Origin: Hypomesus transpacificus
Taxonomy: Eukaryota; Chordata; Actinopteri; Osmeriformes; Osmeridae
NCBI RefSeq assembly: GCF_021917145.1
Contig: NC_061063.1
Coordinates: forward strand, 6,639,944 to 6,703,943
DNA length: 64,000 bases
Reading direction: 5' to 3'
Every line of letters begins with the position of its first letter. Position 1 is the first letter of the stretch. A program made the translations under genes and the position numbers. Shown here piece by piece: positions 12,301-23,400 of this stretch. Below the pieces are notes generated by a model that saw nothing but the letters and a program-made list of their open reading frames with translations, did no database searches and was not told where the DNA came from.

Positions 12301-13459
12301 CAATGGTGTTGGGAAGAGTACCCTGCTCCTTCTCCTCACTGGCAGATTAGAACCGGTGAGTGTACATTGTAGGAAAATACACAGAATCTCTGCTCATTAG
12401 TGGTATTGTGATTCTAATAAGCCTTGTTTTGCCTTTCCAGACCAAGGGAGAAATGAGGAAGAATCATCGTCTGGTGAGTCATCTTTCCTATGCATTTTTG
12501 CACTCTTGAAAGATGTGAGATGTTTGTCTGTGGCCACTCAAATCTGTGGTGTCTGTCTTTGTGTCTCTTTCCAGAAAGTGGGCTTCTTCAACCAGCAGTA
12601 TGCCGACCAGCTAAACATGGACGAGGCAGCGACCGAGTATCTGCAGAGGAACTTCAACCTGCCCTACCAAGACAGCAGGAAGTGCCTGGGACGCTTTGGC
12701 CTGGAGAGCCATGCCCACACCATCCAGATCTCCAAACTGTCAGGTAGCAGCACGACTAAAACCTTTCGTTGGTCCACTGTTTGTCAAAGTAGCATAGCTC
12801 AAGGCTGCTGTTGGAGAGGACACCGTGGGTGATCTATGTCAAAATAAATGACTTCCTTTTCCTCTTCAGGAGGTCAGAAGGCCAGAGTGGTGTTTGCTGA
12901 GCTCTCCTGCCGGCAGCCTGATGTGCTGATCCTGGTCAGTAGTGCTCTCTCTGTATTCAGTCTGTGTGTTGTCCCAAGAACCACACCAAATGACTTACTT
13001 TGTTGATTTGCCCCACCAGGATGAGCCTACCAACAACCTGGACATTGAGTCGATCGACGCCTTATCTGAAGCTATCAATGAGTACAAAGGAGGTAAGTAG
13101 CTACAATAATATAACAATGTACCCTTGCAGTGACAATGAATACACGCATTCATTTGAATGTGAAGCAAATAGAGGACATGGCATTCTTTAAGTTACAAGT
13201 TTTGTGCTTGATCATCAGTATTCAGCAATCTTTATCTGACTGGTTGTGTCATATAATGATTATATATTGATCTTCACCTCCTCCAGCCGTGATCATTGTG
13301 AGCCACGACGCCAGGCTGATCACAGAGACCCAGTGTCAGATGTGGGTAGTGGAGGACAAGGCCGTCAACCAGATCGACGGGGACTTTGAGGACTACAAGC
13401 GGGAGGTGTTGGAGGCCCTTGGAGAGACCCTGATCAACAAAGTCAAAGAAAACCCCTAG
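6392..13459 (+). CDS. abcf1: ATP-binding cassette subfamily F member 1 (ABC50)
   Basis: 27 coding exons joined in frame to 870 residues: 6392-6452, 7142-7191, 7314-7391, 7564-7699, 7863-7897, 8009-8101, 8628-8687, 9027-9122, 9207-9272, 9451-9534, 9775-9873, 9964-10086, 10179-10279, 10380-10465, 10557-10696, 10879-11027, 11204-11287, 11373-11497, 11611-11723, 11819-11993, 12115-12189, 12285-12355, 12441-12473, 12575-12743, 12870-12934, 13020-13092, 13287-13459. Residues 1 to about 325 are a low-complexity Lys/Asp/Glu-rich region that binds eIF2 in mammals. Two ABC domains follow. The first has Walker A GPNGKGKTT near 360, signature FSGGW near 475 and Walker [10 protein letters not shown] near 500. 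The second has GPNGVGKST near 680, LSGGQ near 766 and LDEPTNNLD near 790. There are no membrane segments, as expected for ABCF proteins, which act on ribosomes in translation initiation. Odd points: the 7898 donor is GC, and NAGNAG acceptors occur at 7142 and 9024. Human is about 845 residues. Confidence 0.97.
9545..9650 (+). mobile_element. Decayed tRNA-derived SINE (tRNA-Cys-like head)
   Basis: In abcf1 intron 10 the sequence GGTATAGCTCAGTGGTTAGA is an excellent tRNA A box, followed by GACTGCA (Cys-type anticodon region) and a damaged B box (GGTTAAAATC). The acceptor arms do not pair, so it is not a working tRNA. It runs straight into TCGCTTTAGAT...TGTCTGCTAAAT, a decayed version of the tail shared by the other SINE/LINE copies in this window. 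That join identifies it as an old short SINE rather than a tRNA pseudogene alone. Confidence 0.65.
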
Positions 13460-13749
13460 TCACAGACACCCCTTTGAGGAATGACCACAGAAGGAACCAC
13501 ACTATAAAAAGAAAACAAATGCTGTCCAATCAGCAGGACCATGTCATCTTCTCAGTGCTGATGTGCTGTGGTGTCCTCTCCACATACTGAATGAAGACCT
13601 ACACGCCATCTGGACAGGTTGGGATGTGTCAAACGGCACACATGGACAATGGGACAGATTGAAGCGGCAGGATGCTAGTGTTTTCATTACCCGTATTACA
13701 TGTCAAGAGGAAATGACAATACATTAACACTGGCCCTATAAATGTAGAC

Positions 13750-13867
13750 AATAAAGCTCTAATTGACATAACAATTGTCTGGGCTAATTGATATATGTTA
13801 CCTGTAACACGCAACGCAAGCAAAGACAAAATAAAAGATTTTTGCATCTTATATGTTATAATTTATT
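13750..13867. other. Converging poly(A) signals of abcf1 and mrps18b
   Basis: Plus-strand AATAAA at 13750-13755 and 13830-13835 serves abcf1. Minus-strand AATAAA at 13862-13867 (TTTATT on plus) serves mrps18b. Cleavage 10-30 bases past each signal would make the two 3' ends touch or overlap. Confidence 0.7.
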
Positions 13868-14018
13868 GTGTAATTTAGATATACAGAAGCATTGTCTCAT
13901 TGTGTCAATTCTGTGAACTTAGAGGGTGGATTTGTTACTTCAGATACCAGGGTTGACATATCTACATTTCAGCAATAACTGAAGTTGTTTCACTGATCCA
14001 CAAATGGTATCCTGTCAT

Positions 14019-15652
14019 CTATTTGAGATAAGCCTTGTAGAGTCTCTTGATTTTAGACAGTTCTTTTTCATCTGGTTCGATTCTGTGGTACCACTTGTAC
14101 CAGGCTTCACCTTTGGCCAAGGCTGAAGGAGTGGAGGTGCATCCCACTGCATCATGGGAGTTGGAGTAATCCTCTCCTGTGAAGTCAACGTAAGGAACCT
14201 GGAAGGGTATCAACCCTAGAAGACAAACCATATTCAAGTTTCAAGAGGACTGATTGAGTGTCACGACAAGCACTGACAGGTTGCCCTTCAAGGACATGCA
14301 TGCAAGGAAGACAAATGGATGCTGAAATAGATTCAACTTTGAATAGATTTAGAAACAGCTCACCATGGTCTTGTGCTGTGTTGATTGCTATTTGTAGCTG
14401 CTTCTGCTGTTTCATGCACACACCTTAGACAGGGAAAATACAATTGTTTACAAGATATCGGTTTTACAGTTAACATTACACAGGAATGTTTTAATATTTT
14501 GTATCTATTTTACTTATATACTTCCTCAGGTAGCTTTATTACCTGTTCGTGTAGGGTCATACACTATACCAGTGTAGGGACTAATAAACTGTTGCAACAA
14601 CTTTACATTCTGCAGGGAGATATTAACAAATGTCAGCCTGTTTGAAGTGAAGTCAAGTAATTACGCAGTAGTCTACATTTAATGACCACAATGTAACGCT
14701 CCATGGTAGCAAATTAATTAAAAGAATGGAGGTAAATGTCAACTGTCTGGAACATATTGTGTTATGAGTGGAGCCTTATTGGACCTGGTAATGGATGATG
14801 ACGTTGGGATCTCGACAGATTGGGCAGGCATTGCCACATATCTTGCTTCCTCTCTGAAAACAACAAAAAAGCTTTGTGTTGACAAGTGCCATACAAACAA
14901 GAAGTCTTTCTATGATGAATCACATTGGTCTACATCCAATTAGTTTCGTGCTTACAATGCAAGTCTTGCGTGTTTTCTGGGGGGGAATTCCTCCTTTGTG
15001 GTTTCTCCTGTAGTCTGCCCATACGGGACTGCTTCCATAGCGTTCAATGTACTCTGAAAGAAAACAGACTATCAATGGGGACAACCTAGAGCAATGACAC
15101 ATATGTACACCTCAACACCATCAATACTCATACCTTCACTCTCAAGGTAATCCCAGGGTCTGTCCTTGAAGCGGACTTGAGTTTCAGATACATTTAAAGC
15201 ATCGTTATCACCTTCTAGAGATGGTTTAGTGCCCATATAATGGCCTGGCTGCAAAAATGGAGACACTGCCTGAAACCATATCCTGACAGGAAACTTCTGG
15301 AAAATAAGGAAAGCACAGATGAACCACCGGCACAGTTACAACCCTAATCCTTGGACTTGCTGGTAACAATAAACCTACAAACCATCTGCTGCAACGTATG
15401 ATTGCCCAGAGTTAGGCTTGGCTAAAGTGGCTTCAGCTCAAATCTATTTAGCATACACTCTAGCTAACTTGGTCATTATGTACTAACAGCACATCACTTG
15501 CAAAGAAATTTAATGATAAGCAGAGGTTGGTTTTTCCAATAAGTTGCGCTTTGCATACAATCACTAAATACCTTAGAATGCGGACTTTTCAATATAAACA
15601 AGGGAGAAACACGACTAAAAATCCTTCCAATGCCTCGTACGGATGCTGCCAT
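14019..15652 (-). CDS. mrps18b: Mitochondrial ribosomal protein S18B (mS40)
   Basis: Seven exons on the minus strand: 15572-15652, 15134-15296, 14956-15053, 14785-14853, 14543-14609, 14364-14423 and 14019-14215, giving 244 residues. The N-terminus ([20 protein letters not shown]) is basic and free of acidic residues, fitting a mitochondrial import signal. The family core follows: [37 protein letters not shown], then the zinc-binding type CPICRD segment, [14 protein letters not shown] and [14 protein letters not shown]. It is one of the three S18 paralogues of the mitochondrial small subunit. Placement between abcf1 and ppp1r10 matches the human MHC class I framework order and supports the call. 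The donor after exon 4 is CAG-GTCCAA, a poor match to consensus, but the homologous reading HYQ-NVKLL requires it. The start codon sits in a YY1/TISU-like context (AAAATGGCAGC). The C-terminal tail is shorter than in human (258 residues). Confidence 0.93.
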
Positions 15653-16382
15653 TTTGTTTTTCCTGATGTAAATTGAAGGGTCAAAGGTAGAAGTTGGGGG
15701 GGGGGGGGAGTATTTGCTTTTTATTACTAGAATATTATTACGTAGTTAAAAAATTTCATTTTATATTTTTGTTAATGTTTTAAGAACAGTAGGCCTACAT
15801 ACGTTTTAAAGTCGTGATTTTAAGGCTGGTATTAAGGAGGAGTTGAACAAATCTCAATAGTTCGAGACCTTTCCTTCAATGATGTCTTCACAAATTTAAC
15901 GAAACTTTACTCATGTTTATAAACAGGAAATAAATACCCGCTAGTTTGGTTAAATCTAGCAAAATTATATGATAGTACGCTACTAAAGGCGAGGAGACAA
16001 GATAAGGAAACACATCTACACTATTGGAATTTGGCCGTGTTTCGATGCTCAGCGGCCATTTTGTAAAATAAATGCGTAGTCATTTATATCAAAAATACAG
16101 ATTATGAACTTTTACAACCCCATTATTGTATCGTCTGAAAGGACAAATCGTTGAACTGTTATAGCATGCGTGACTAAAATCGAACTTGGTCAAAGGACTA
16201 CACCAATAACGTTCACCAAGCCAATTCTCTGTCCTTGAGTTAACAATGAAGGTCATTCCACAAAAGCGCGTGACAGAAAACGCCATTTTGTCACCATAAG
16301 TACGACGCGTTTGACGTCAAAAACGTCAGGAGTATATAAATAAATCCCACCCCCTTTCTGTCATTCCTGGATTTGTTCTGAG
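15646..16382. promoter_or_regulatory. Divergent mrps18b / ppp1r10 promoter with CRE, TATA and YY1-like sites
   Basis: The ppp1r10 side has a perfect CRE (TGACGTCA, 16312-16319), a second half site ACGTCA at 16323 and a TATA-like TATATAAATA at 16333. A splice donor GTGAGTAA follows at 16383, suggesting a short untranslated first exon ending at 16382. Three GCCATTTTG motifs (YY1-like) lie at about 15648, 16053 and 16282, the first overlapping the mrps18b initiator codon on the other strand. Function is inferred from motifs only. Confidence 0.6.
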
Positions 16383-19300
16383 GTGAGTAACGTCGTAAAG
16401 AAGACGTGGCAATTTTAAACAAAAATACTACGCAATAATACATATTTTCATGCTGTACATTTTGACACATCAGCAAAAATTAAGGTTTGACCGACGACGG
16501 AAAAAAAACGATTTGGGGATTTATTTTAAATGGCTTTCGTTGTCTCTTTCAGGTCTGACTTTGTCTCGAAGATTGGGCGTCGAGGACTTTGAACAACCTA
16601 ACTCAAAAATCATTTTTTTCTTCAAGTAATGGACATTTGATTACTATTTTTGCCTCCAGTTTGTTGAAGAAGGAAAAGATAGCTTTTAACTTCCACTACC
16701 CCGCCCATAAAAGCAGTTTTTCAGCCATTAAGTTTGTTATAAAACCATGACGGTTAACGTTATAAAACTGATGAAATAAGGAATAGATGTTGCTGTAAAG
16801 CACAATATAATAAGTACCCGAGACGCTGAGGAGAGGTATTTATAGTAAGTGTTTATTTTCAAACGAATTTGATCCGAAATTCATGAAATCAAGCTTAAAG
16901 AAAGGAATCTGGCTAGCCTCCGTAACGAGGCTTAGCAGCATATAGCTAGCAACATCAGACGAACGCTACGTCAACGGTAGCTAAGCTAGTTTATGAGCTC
17001 ACACAGGAAAGTCTACGGAGCCAAAACGGTCCGTTTCTTTGTGTGTGAGACTTATTTTACGGAAATATATTAACGATGAAATTTTCAGTCAGCTGAGTCG
17101 TAAATTAACCATAAGCAATCTATTCATAAAGATTGCCGTAGGCACAGCCAGGGATATTTTTTATTTGGATTTTTGCCTGCTAAATTGATGCATCTAGGGG
17201 AGCTCCTTGGAACAAACACCCAACGCAATCTATACATAAAGATTGCTTAGTTTGAGGATGTCGGATTTATGTTGTACAGGAAAATGGGTCCTTTTGTAAA
17301 TTAGTCATAATTTGAAATTCTGTGCTTTGATACCGACCTACCTCTTATTGTTGTCGATATTGTTAGCTAGCACTTTGTCCATGTGCCCGATATTTGTACA
17401 TGGCAATCTGAGGATAAAGATTGCAGGATTGAAATGCTCAGGGGAAATATTCTTCCTAGGGCCAGAACACGTTTGGCTGGAATTGCATTGCAACAACATG
17501 GTGGACTGGTTGTCGTTTTGTCCAAAGAGAACACTAGGGACTATTATGGCTTCATCGTGCTTCGGAAAGACGGTTGGGAGTGAAACCCAGGATGTTTATC
17601 CAACAACTGCTTTGCAGTTTAGTCCATTTACTTCCGTTTGTTTCTAGTGTTAGTTTCGGCTGGAGATTTTGGTATATGTGTCCTCATGAAGTGCCTTAAC
17701 TAGTTACTCTGGTGTCAGAGCCATTGTTCTTTTGCTATCCGTGGCTACAACGAAGTGGTTAACAAAAGAGGGCAGGGCTTCGATATTTTCGGTGGATCAC
17801 GGGGTTCTCCCCCTCTAATACACACTCCCCTCGAGCTCATTGAAGCAGCGTAACAGCGAATATGGCAGATGTCCTTTTACCGTATGTTTTACAAAGAATG
17901 TTGAAATCTTGCGCAACTAATATTGGTTTTGGCCATATGCCAGGCGATTTAAACACGGGAGTAGTAAGACAACCATTGACTTATTTACTTTTATGTTTAA
18001 CTTATTTACATATTAAATTAGTTTAATCAAGAACAATGTAAGTTCACTAAACCGTCAAAGATAATTTAGGATGGTGATACACTACAAAAATAAGCAAACG
18101 TGTACTTTAAATAACAATGCTTTTTAATTTAAAACCCATCTCACTAACAGAATTAAAAATAATAATAATAACCCTAGAGAGATGTTTCTTTGTATAGATA
18201 AAAACTGGGTGGGATACTTAACCCTACCTTTCCATTGACATGTAAAAATATGAACACTCACTATGACATTCCGTTCCATGAACTTGCAATTAGGATCATG
18301 TCTAACAATTCTGTATTGGTTTTGTCTACTTGTGTAACAGTGGCATTTGCAGGAGTTGTGTGTTGTTATCCCGTGTTGTGGAGTTCTGAGACTATATAAA
18401 ACTTCTACTACAACAGTTTAACGGGTAAGACCAAACTGATTTCTCACATGATACTTCAATTTATACATACAGATCCATTACATGGGGAGAATAATTCCAA
18501 GCTCCTGGTAATGTATTCAGAGCTTGTGTTGCCATAACAAGCAATTAAAAATAGTCTAAAATGAACATCTAGGGATTGAATAATAAATGCATGCAGTCCT
18601 CACCCCACCCAGTGTCAGATAGGCCCATAGATGGAGGGGAGAGGTTTGCTGACAGGATGAACACAAATTCCAAACAGGCAGATTGATGTTGTAATGGACC
18701 CATGTTCTAATAGTTGCCCAACCATGCATATTAAATAGTTTTGAAGTGATCTCAAAATACTTTCTTAATTTACTGCAGGCTGATATATTGGTTTACAATT
18801 TTCCAGCAGTATTTTATTTCTTTGCATTGAATATGTGCTACAGCACATCGGCTAGTATATTATTTTGTGGTTATCATTTGTGGTATTTTTTTTTCACCGA
18901 AATGAAACTCAACGACTAGTGAAGGCATCCATTTCAGTACATTTACTGCCTACCAAAATGAATAAAATACTGTAGTGTCTTAAGAAGAATAATTATTTGA
19001 TCAATTTTGTTATCTAATATTTATACATAAACGTTTATTGTATTCAACTGCTTAACCCTAACCAAGGTGATGACATGGTTGTAAATCTGTATATTTTGTT
19101 AGATAACATTGGATTACAATTACCAATAGAGCTTGTAATACCATATTTTACCATGTGATGGCACCATATGCCCAAATCTGCTTTTTACTGTAGACATGTT
19201 TCTTAATCCCAATGTAGTGTCTTTGTGAGACGTAACATTTTAGGGTAATATAATTTGCAACGTGTAGCTATTATATGTATATTTACCAACATTTTAATAT

Positions 19301-20459
19301 AATTTGTCACCTATGTTTGTGTATCTGAGAAAATGCTACAGACATGTTTACCAAATTTAACTTTGTGTCTTAAATATCCAACATGGAATCTTACCTTTTT
19401 GGGGGCAGTTAATCATTATTCTTGAGTTAAGAAAGCTTTTGATTGGCCAGTCAATGTTTATAAAATGTTTTAAGGGAAGGTTTTGGAAATGAATTACATT
19501 ATACACAATGGGAAGAAACGATCAATTTATTTCATCTTCACAAGATCTTCCCCATAGAGTGGGCAGTTTCTCAGTTCTCCAAATCTTATTACTAAGCCTT
19601 TGTCATCCTTTTTTCCAGATTTGTTTACGAAGACAAAGAACCACTAATGTTTTTCTTTTGTTTATTAATTTGTAATAGTAAAAAAAAAAAATGAATAAAG
19701 CATAGTGATTTGAATAGTCGACATGAACATATACTGTGCTAGTTCAGTGTTGTCATTGTATGCCATTACCTGCTAAACTGACTCATTTCACATCTACTTC
19801 CTCAATGGTCAAACTTATAACAACAGGAGATTTGTTTGTCCTTCTAACAGTTTTAGTGCAGAACACAGGACTCTGAAAGGAAATTAACTGGACACCGTGT
19901 GTATAGTCTCTGTTTAATACTATATTCCATGGAGAAGAACTGGCAACGCCCTGTCCCGCCCCTCTGTTGTAGTAAAAAAAAAAAACTGTCCAAAAATGTA
20001 TGCAAATGATTGAGTTGTGCGTTAAAACAAGTGAGGCATGAGAAGTTGCCGATTGTGGAGGTTCCCAGTGGAACCTGTGGCTGGTGTCTGGTGTTGTGTG
20101 ACCAGGACTTGATGCAGACCTCTTTGGTCCTTGCAGTGCTGTTCTGAAGCCTCGGGTTGTCAAATATTCAAGTGACTAGGATATTGGATTTCAGTTGGAT
20201 ACCGGAATAGGAAATGTTTCTAGTGTGGTTTGCAGTGCGCACGTTGACCCTGTTCTAGACCGTTCCAGATGAGATCTGGACTGTGTTTGTTCCATGGAGC
20301 TCTCCCTATAGGAAGTTAGACTGACAGGCCCATTAGCATGTTTGTTGAACAAATATTAAGTTTTGCATTTCTAACCTTCCAGATGAACGATAAATCATGT
20401 CCAGGAAATATCCTGCTTGTTTGTATTAAATGTGCTTGTTGGGTGTGTTTGTTTCAGAG
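16383..20459 (+). other. ppp1r10: 5' untranslated and intronic region of ppp1r10
   Basis: About 4 kb separates the likely promoter from the start-codon exon. An acceptor (CTCTTTCAG) before 16553 and a donor (GTAAGT at 16845) may bound a second untranslated exon, 16553-16844. The acceptor just before the ATG is at 20457. The rest is AT-rich intron, apart from three hairpin motifs at 17115-17424 (separate entry). No convincing protein-coding exon is present. Confidence 0.5.
17115..17424 (+). repeat. Three copies of a 22-base hairpin motif upstream of the ppp1r10 start codon
   Basis: Copies at 17115-17136, 17225-17246 and 17403-17424 all read GCAATCT, four variable bases (ATTC, ATAC, GAGG), then ATAAAGATTGC. 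The outer seven bases are perfectly self-complementary, so each can form a 7-bp stem with an 8-base loop ending in ATAA. All are in the same orientation, spaced 110 and 178 bases start to start, with unrelated sequence between. It could be an RNA hairpin or a palindromic DNA-binding site; no known element is recognised. Confidence 0.85.
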
Positions 20460-23400
20460 ATGGCAGTGGGCCCGGTGGACCCCAGAGAGATCCTGAAGGG
20501 CGTGGAGGCGCTTCTGGGGAAGGATGGAGAGCTGCGCAGCCTGGAAGGAGTCCCCAAAGTGTTCAGGTGAGGAGCTGAACATCACTGGAGCCCAGTAACT
20601 GGATCAACTGTTGATAGGTGGTGAAATGGCTGGTTCATTATTGTAATGTCTCACCCATGTTTAACTTGGGACCAAACCTGACAGAATGTTTCACCCGGGA
20701 ATACATTTTAAATTAAACGTTGTTTTGTTTCCCCCCCGTAACAAAATAACTATGTTGAGAATATCATCTTGACAAATATTTCCTGTTTTGTTCCCTTGTT
20801 TGTCCCTTCAGTCTGATGAAAGCCTCACACAAGATGGTCAGCAGGTGTATGTACCTGAACATCTTACTGCAGACCAAATCCCACGACGTGCTCAACAGGT
20901 GAGCTGAACCACTTCTCTTTTGTCAAGTACATTTGATTTATCCCACTAGGGGAAATGTGTTTGTAGACAGGTATTAAAACTACATAAATACTACATAAAC
21001 GGCCTACCTGACACCACACAGAGACAACTACACAAAACAATACAGTACAGTACAAGGATCACTTCATGTTGAAACCCAGAAATAAGTTCCGTCAATGAAT
21101 ACTTGTGCCATTCATTTATGCGAATTTAGCCTCCCAATAGCAAAAACAAACAAAAGACCCCCCAAGTATTTTTGTTCTGTGGGTGGAAACTCTATAGAGA
21201 GAAGAGCAAGAGCTAAACGGGGGGGAAGGGAAGGGGGAGTTTGGAACTATCTGGAACTATCAAGCTCGTCATTCACATTTCCACGAATATCGGTTTCATG
21301 GTTTGTCGCCGGGACAGTTTGTAATGTCTCGTTCTTCCTTGTGTTCAGGTTTATCCGTGTCGGGGGCTACAAGCTGCTCAACGCATGGCTCACCTACGCC
21401 AAGAGCACCACCAACACTCCTCTGCTGCAGCTCATCCTGCTCACCCTGCAGAAGCTGCCCCTCAAGGTGGACCACCTCAAACAGGTAGAGCACAGCCCCA
21501 GCCCCACACACGCTCTCTGCATACAGGCTGGACCTCTTTAGGAGCTAACATCATTCAGTGAACTCTAGTCCTGTTGGATGATGGTTGTGTGGTAGTCCTA
21601 ACTCTCCTGTCTAACCGTCTGGTCTAACCCTCTGGTCTAACCCTCTTGTCTAACCTTCTGGTCTAACTCTCTGGTCTAACCCTCTGGTCTGTTCTATTTT
21701 ACCAGAACAACACAGCTAAGCTGGTGAAGCAACTGAGCAAATCTGGAGAGACAGAGGGTGAGTTTGATGAACTATCACATGCCTGTGGTTATAAAAAAAT
21801 ACTCATTAGCCACAATTACAGGGCGGACCCATTTTTTATGACTTTCATTTGGCGCACGGCCATTTCCTGGTGTTGGTGGTGTGTTTCTAACCATGTCTCT
21901 TCCCCCTCAGAGCTGAGGAAGCTGGCTGCCGTGCTGGTGGAAGGCTGGATGGCCATCATCCGCTCGCAGAGCGTGTCCGCCAGTGGGGTTTCTCCCGCAG
22001 GTACGCCCCCCCCAACCCCTACACACACATTCTGTACACTCTTAACTTACACTTTCCCTGCGTCTATCTTTCCATAACCCCCCCGCCATCTTGACGTTCC
22101 CTCCCCAGATAAGAAACGAAAGAAGGAGGAGGGGAAGGTGCTGACGCGGGACCCAAAGATCGAAGCAGCAAAGGTGGCAGAGGAGGAGAAGAAGAAGGAG
22201 AAGCCCAAGGCTCACGCTCCGAGCCACGCCAAGATCCGCTCCATAGGTAGGTCCTCCTCCACGCTCTCTTTCACAACCGTAACACCTCAATATTTGTATA
22301 CAGGTGTTTTAAACACCTGCTTTCGTGTGTATATTAATTTTTTTTTCTCACAGGACTTGAGATGGACACCCCCACTCCTGTTCCCATCAAGAAGCCCCCC
22401 GTGCCCCTCCAGCTGGGGGACAAGTACAACATCAAGCCCGCTCTTCTCAAGAGACCCAGGTAATGCGATTTTGCGTATTCTTTGCACTTCAGCGCCCCCT
22501 CCTGGCCGCGACACAGTACTGCGTTTCTAGTGGACTTCACTTGTATCCTTCTGACAGGTGTCTTTTTCTCTCCCTCACAGCTCTGGTCCAGGGGATGCCC
22601 CCCCGGTAGAGAAGAAATACAAACCACTCAACATGTCCACCAACTCCACCAAAGAGATCAAAGTCAAGATCATCCCTGCACAACGTGAGTCCCAGTGCCC
22701 CCTAGTGTTTCCCTGTCAGTAGCACTGCTGCATTATTCCTGGTAGCTTCGAAGCTGACCCTCGATGTCCACCTCCACAGCTATCGAGTGCACAGGGTTCC
22801 TGGACGCGCTCAACTCCGCGCCAGTGGTCGGCCACAAGATCAAGAAGAAGAAGCTCAATGCCAAGGCGGTCTCTCCAACGTCCAACAAGGTGAGACCCCC
22901 TGTCGCCTTTGAGACGCCCTGTCATACTCGGAGCCTTTTGTAACATGGACATGTTCAGTTAGACACTGTCTCGTCTCTGTCTCTGTAGCCGAGTCCGTTT
23001 GACGGCAAAGCGTCTTCCTACCCGTCGTCCCAGGGCCGTCCCTCGTCCCCGGACGCCCCTGCCTCCACCTCGCCCCCCAACGAGCCCCAGGAGCTGGAGC
23101 AGCCCGGCACCCCTGTGCCTGCCGACGACCCCGAGGCCGCCGAGAACGGTAAGGAACAGGCTCAAGGACCTCCCCCCCCACCCCCCCTTTGGCCACTTCA
23201 TTTGTGCTCCTACTCCCCCCCCCTTGTATCTCTGCTAAAAGTCTCTCTCCCTCCCTCTCTCTCGGTCTCTCTCTCTCAGGTGACAAGCCCAACGCCCTGG
23301 CAGAGCCCCGGGGCGAGGAGGAGACTCTGACCAAGAAAGGCAAGAAGAAGAAGAGCGTCCGCTGGGCGGAGGAGGAGCAGCTGAAGGAGTACTTCTACTT

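Noticed and set aside
6453-13286. Intronic mirtron or snoRNA in abcf1 (human ABCF1 hosts miR-877)
   Set aside because: I looked for strong hairpins spanning short introns and for C/D box pairs and saw none convincing.
17312-17647. Two overlapping open frames near the third hairpin motif, one containing the protein-like stretch LSKENTRDYYGFIVLRKDGW
   Set aside because: Neither has an ATG at its 5' limit (TTG and GTG); the first usable ATGs are at 17381 and 17434, giving only 88 and 49 codons. No family was recognised and no splice sites bound it. It could be a uORF but I cannot support it.
17862-17883. ATGGCAGATGTCC followed by a GTATGT donor, a possible alternative first coding exon of ppp1r10
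   Set aside because: Splicing to the 20458 acceptor would put the PNUTS exon in the wrong frame, so it would be at most a uORF.
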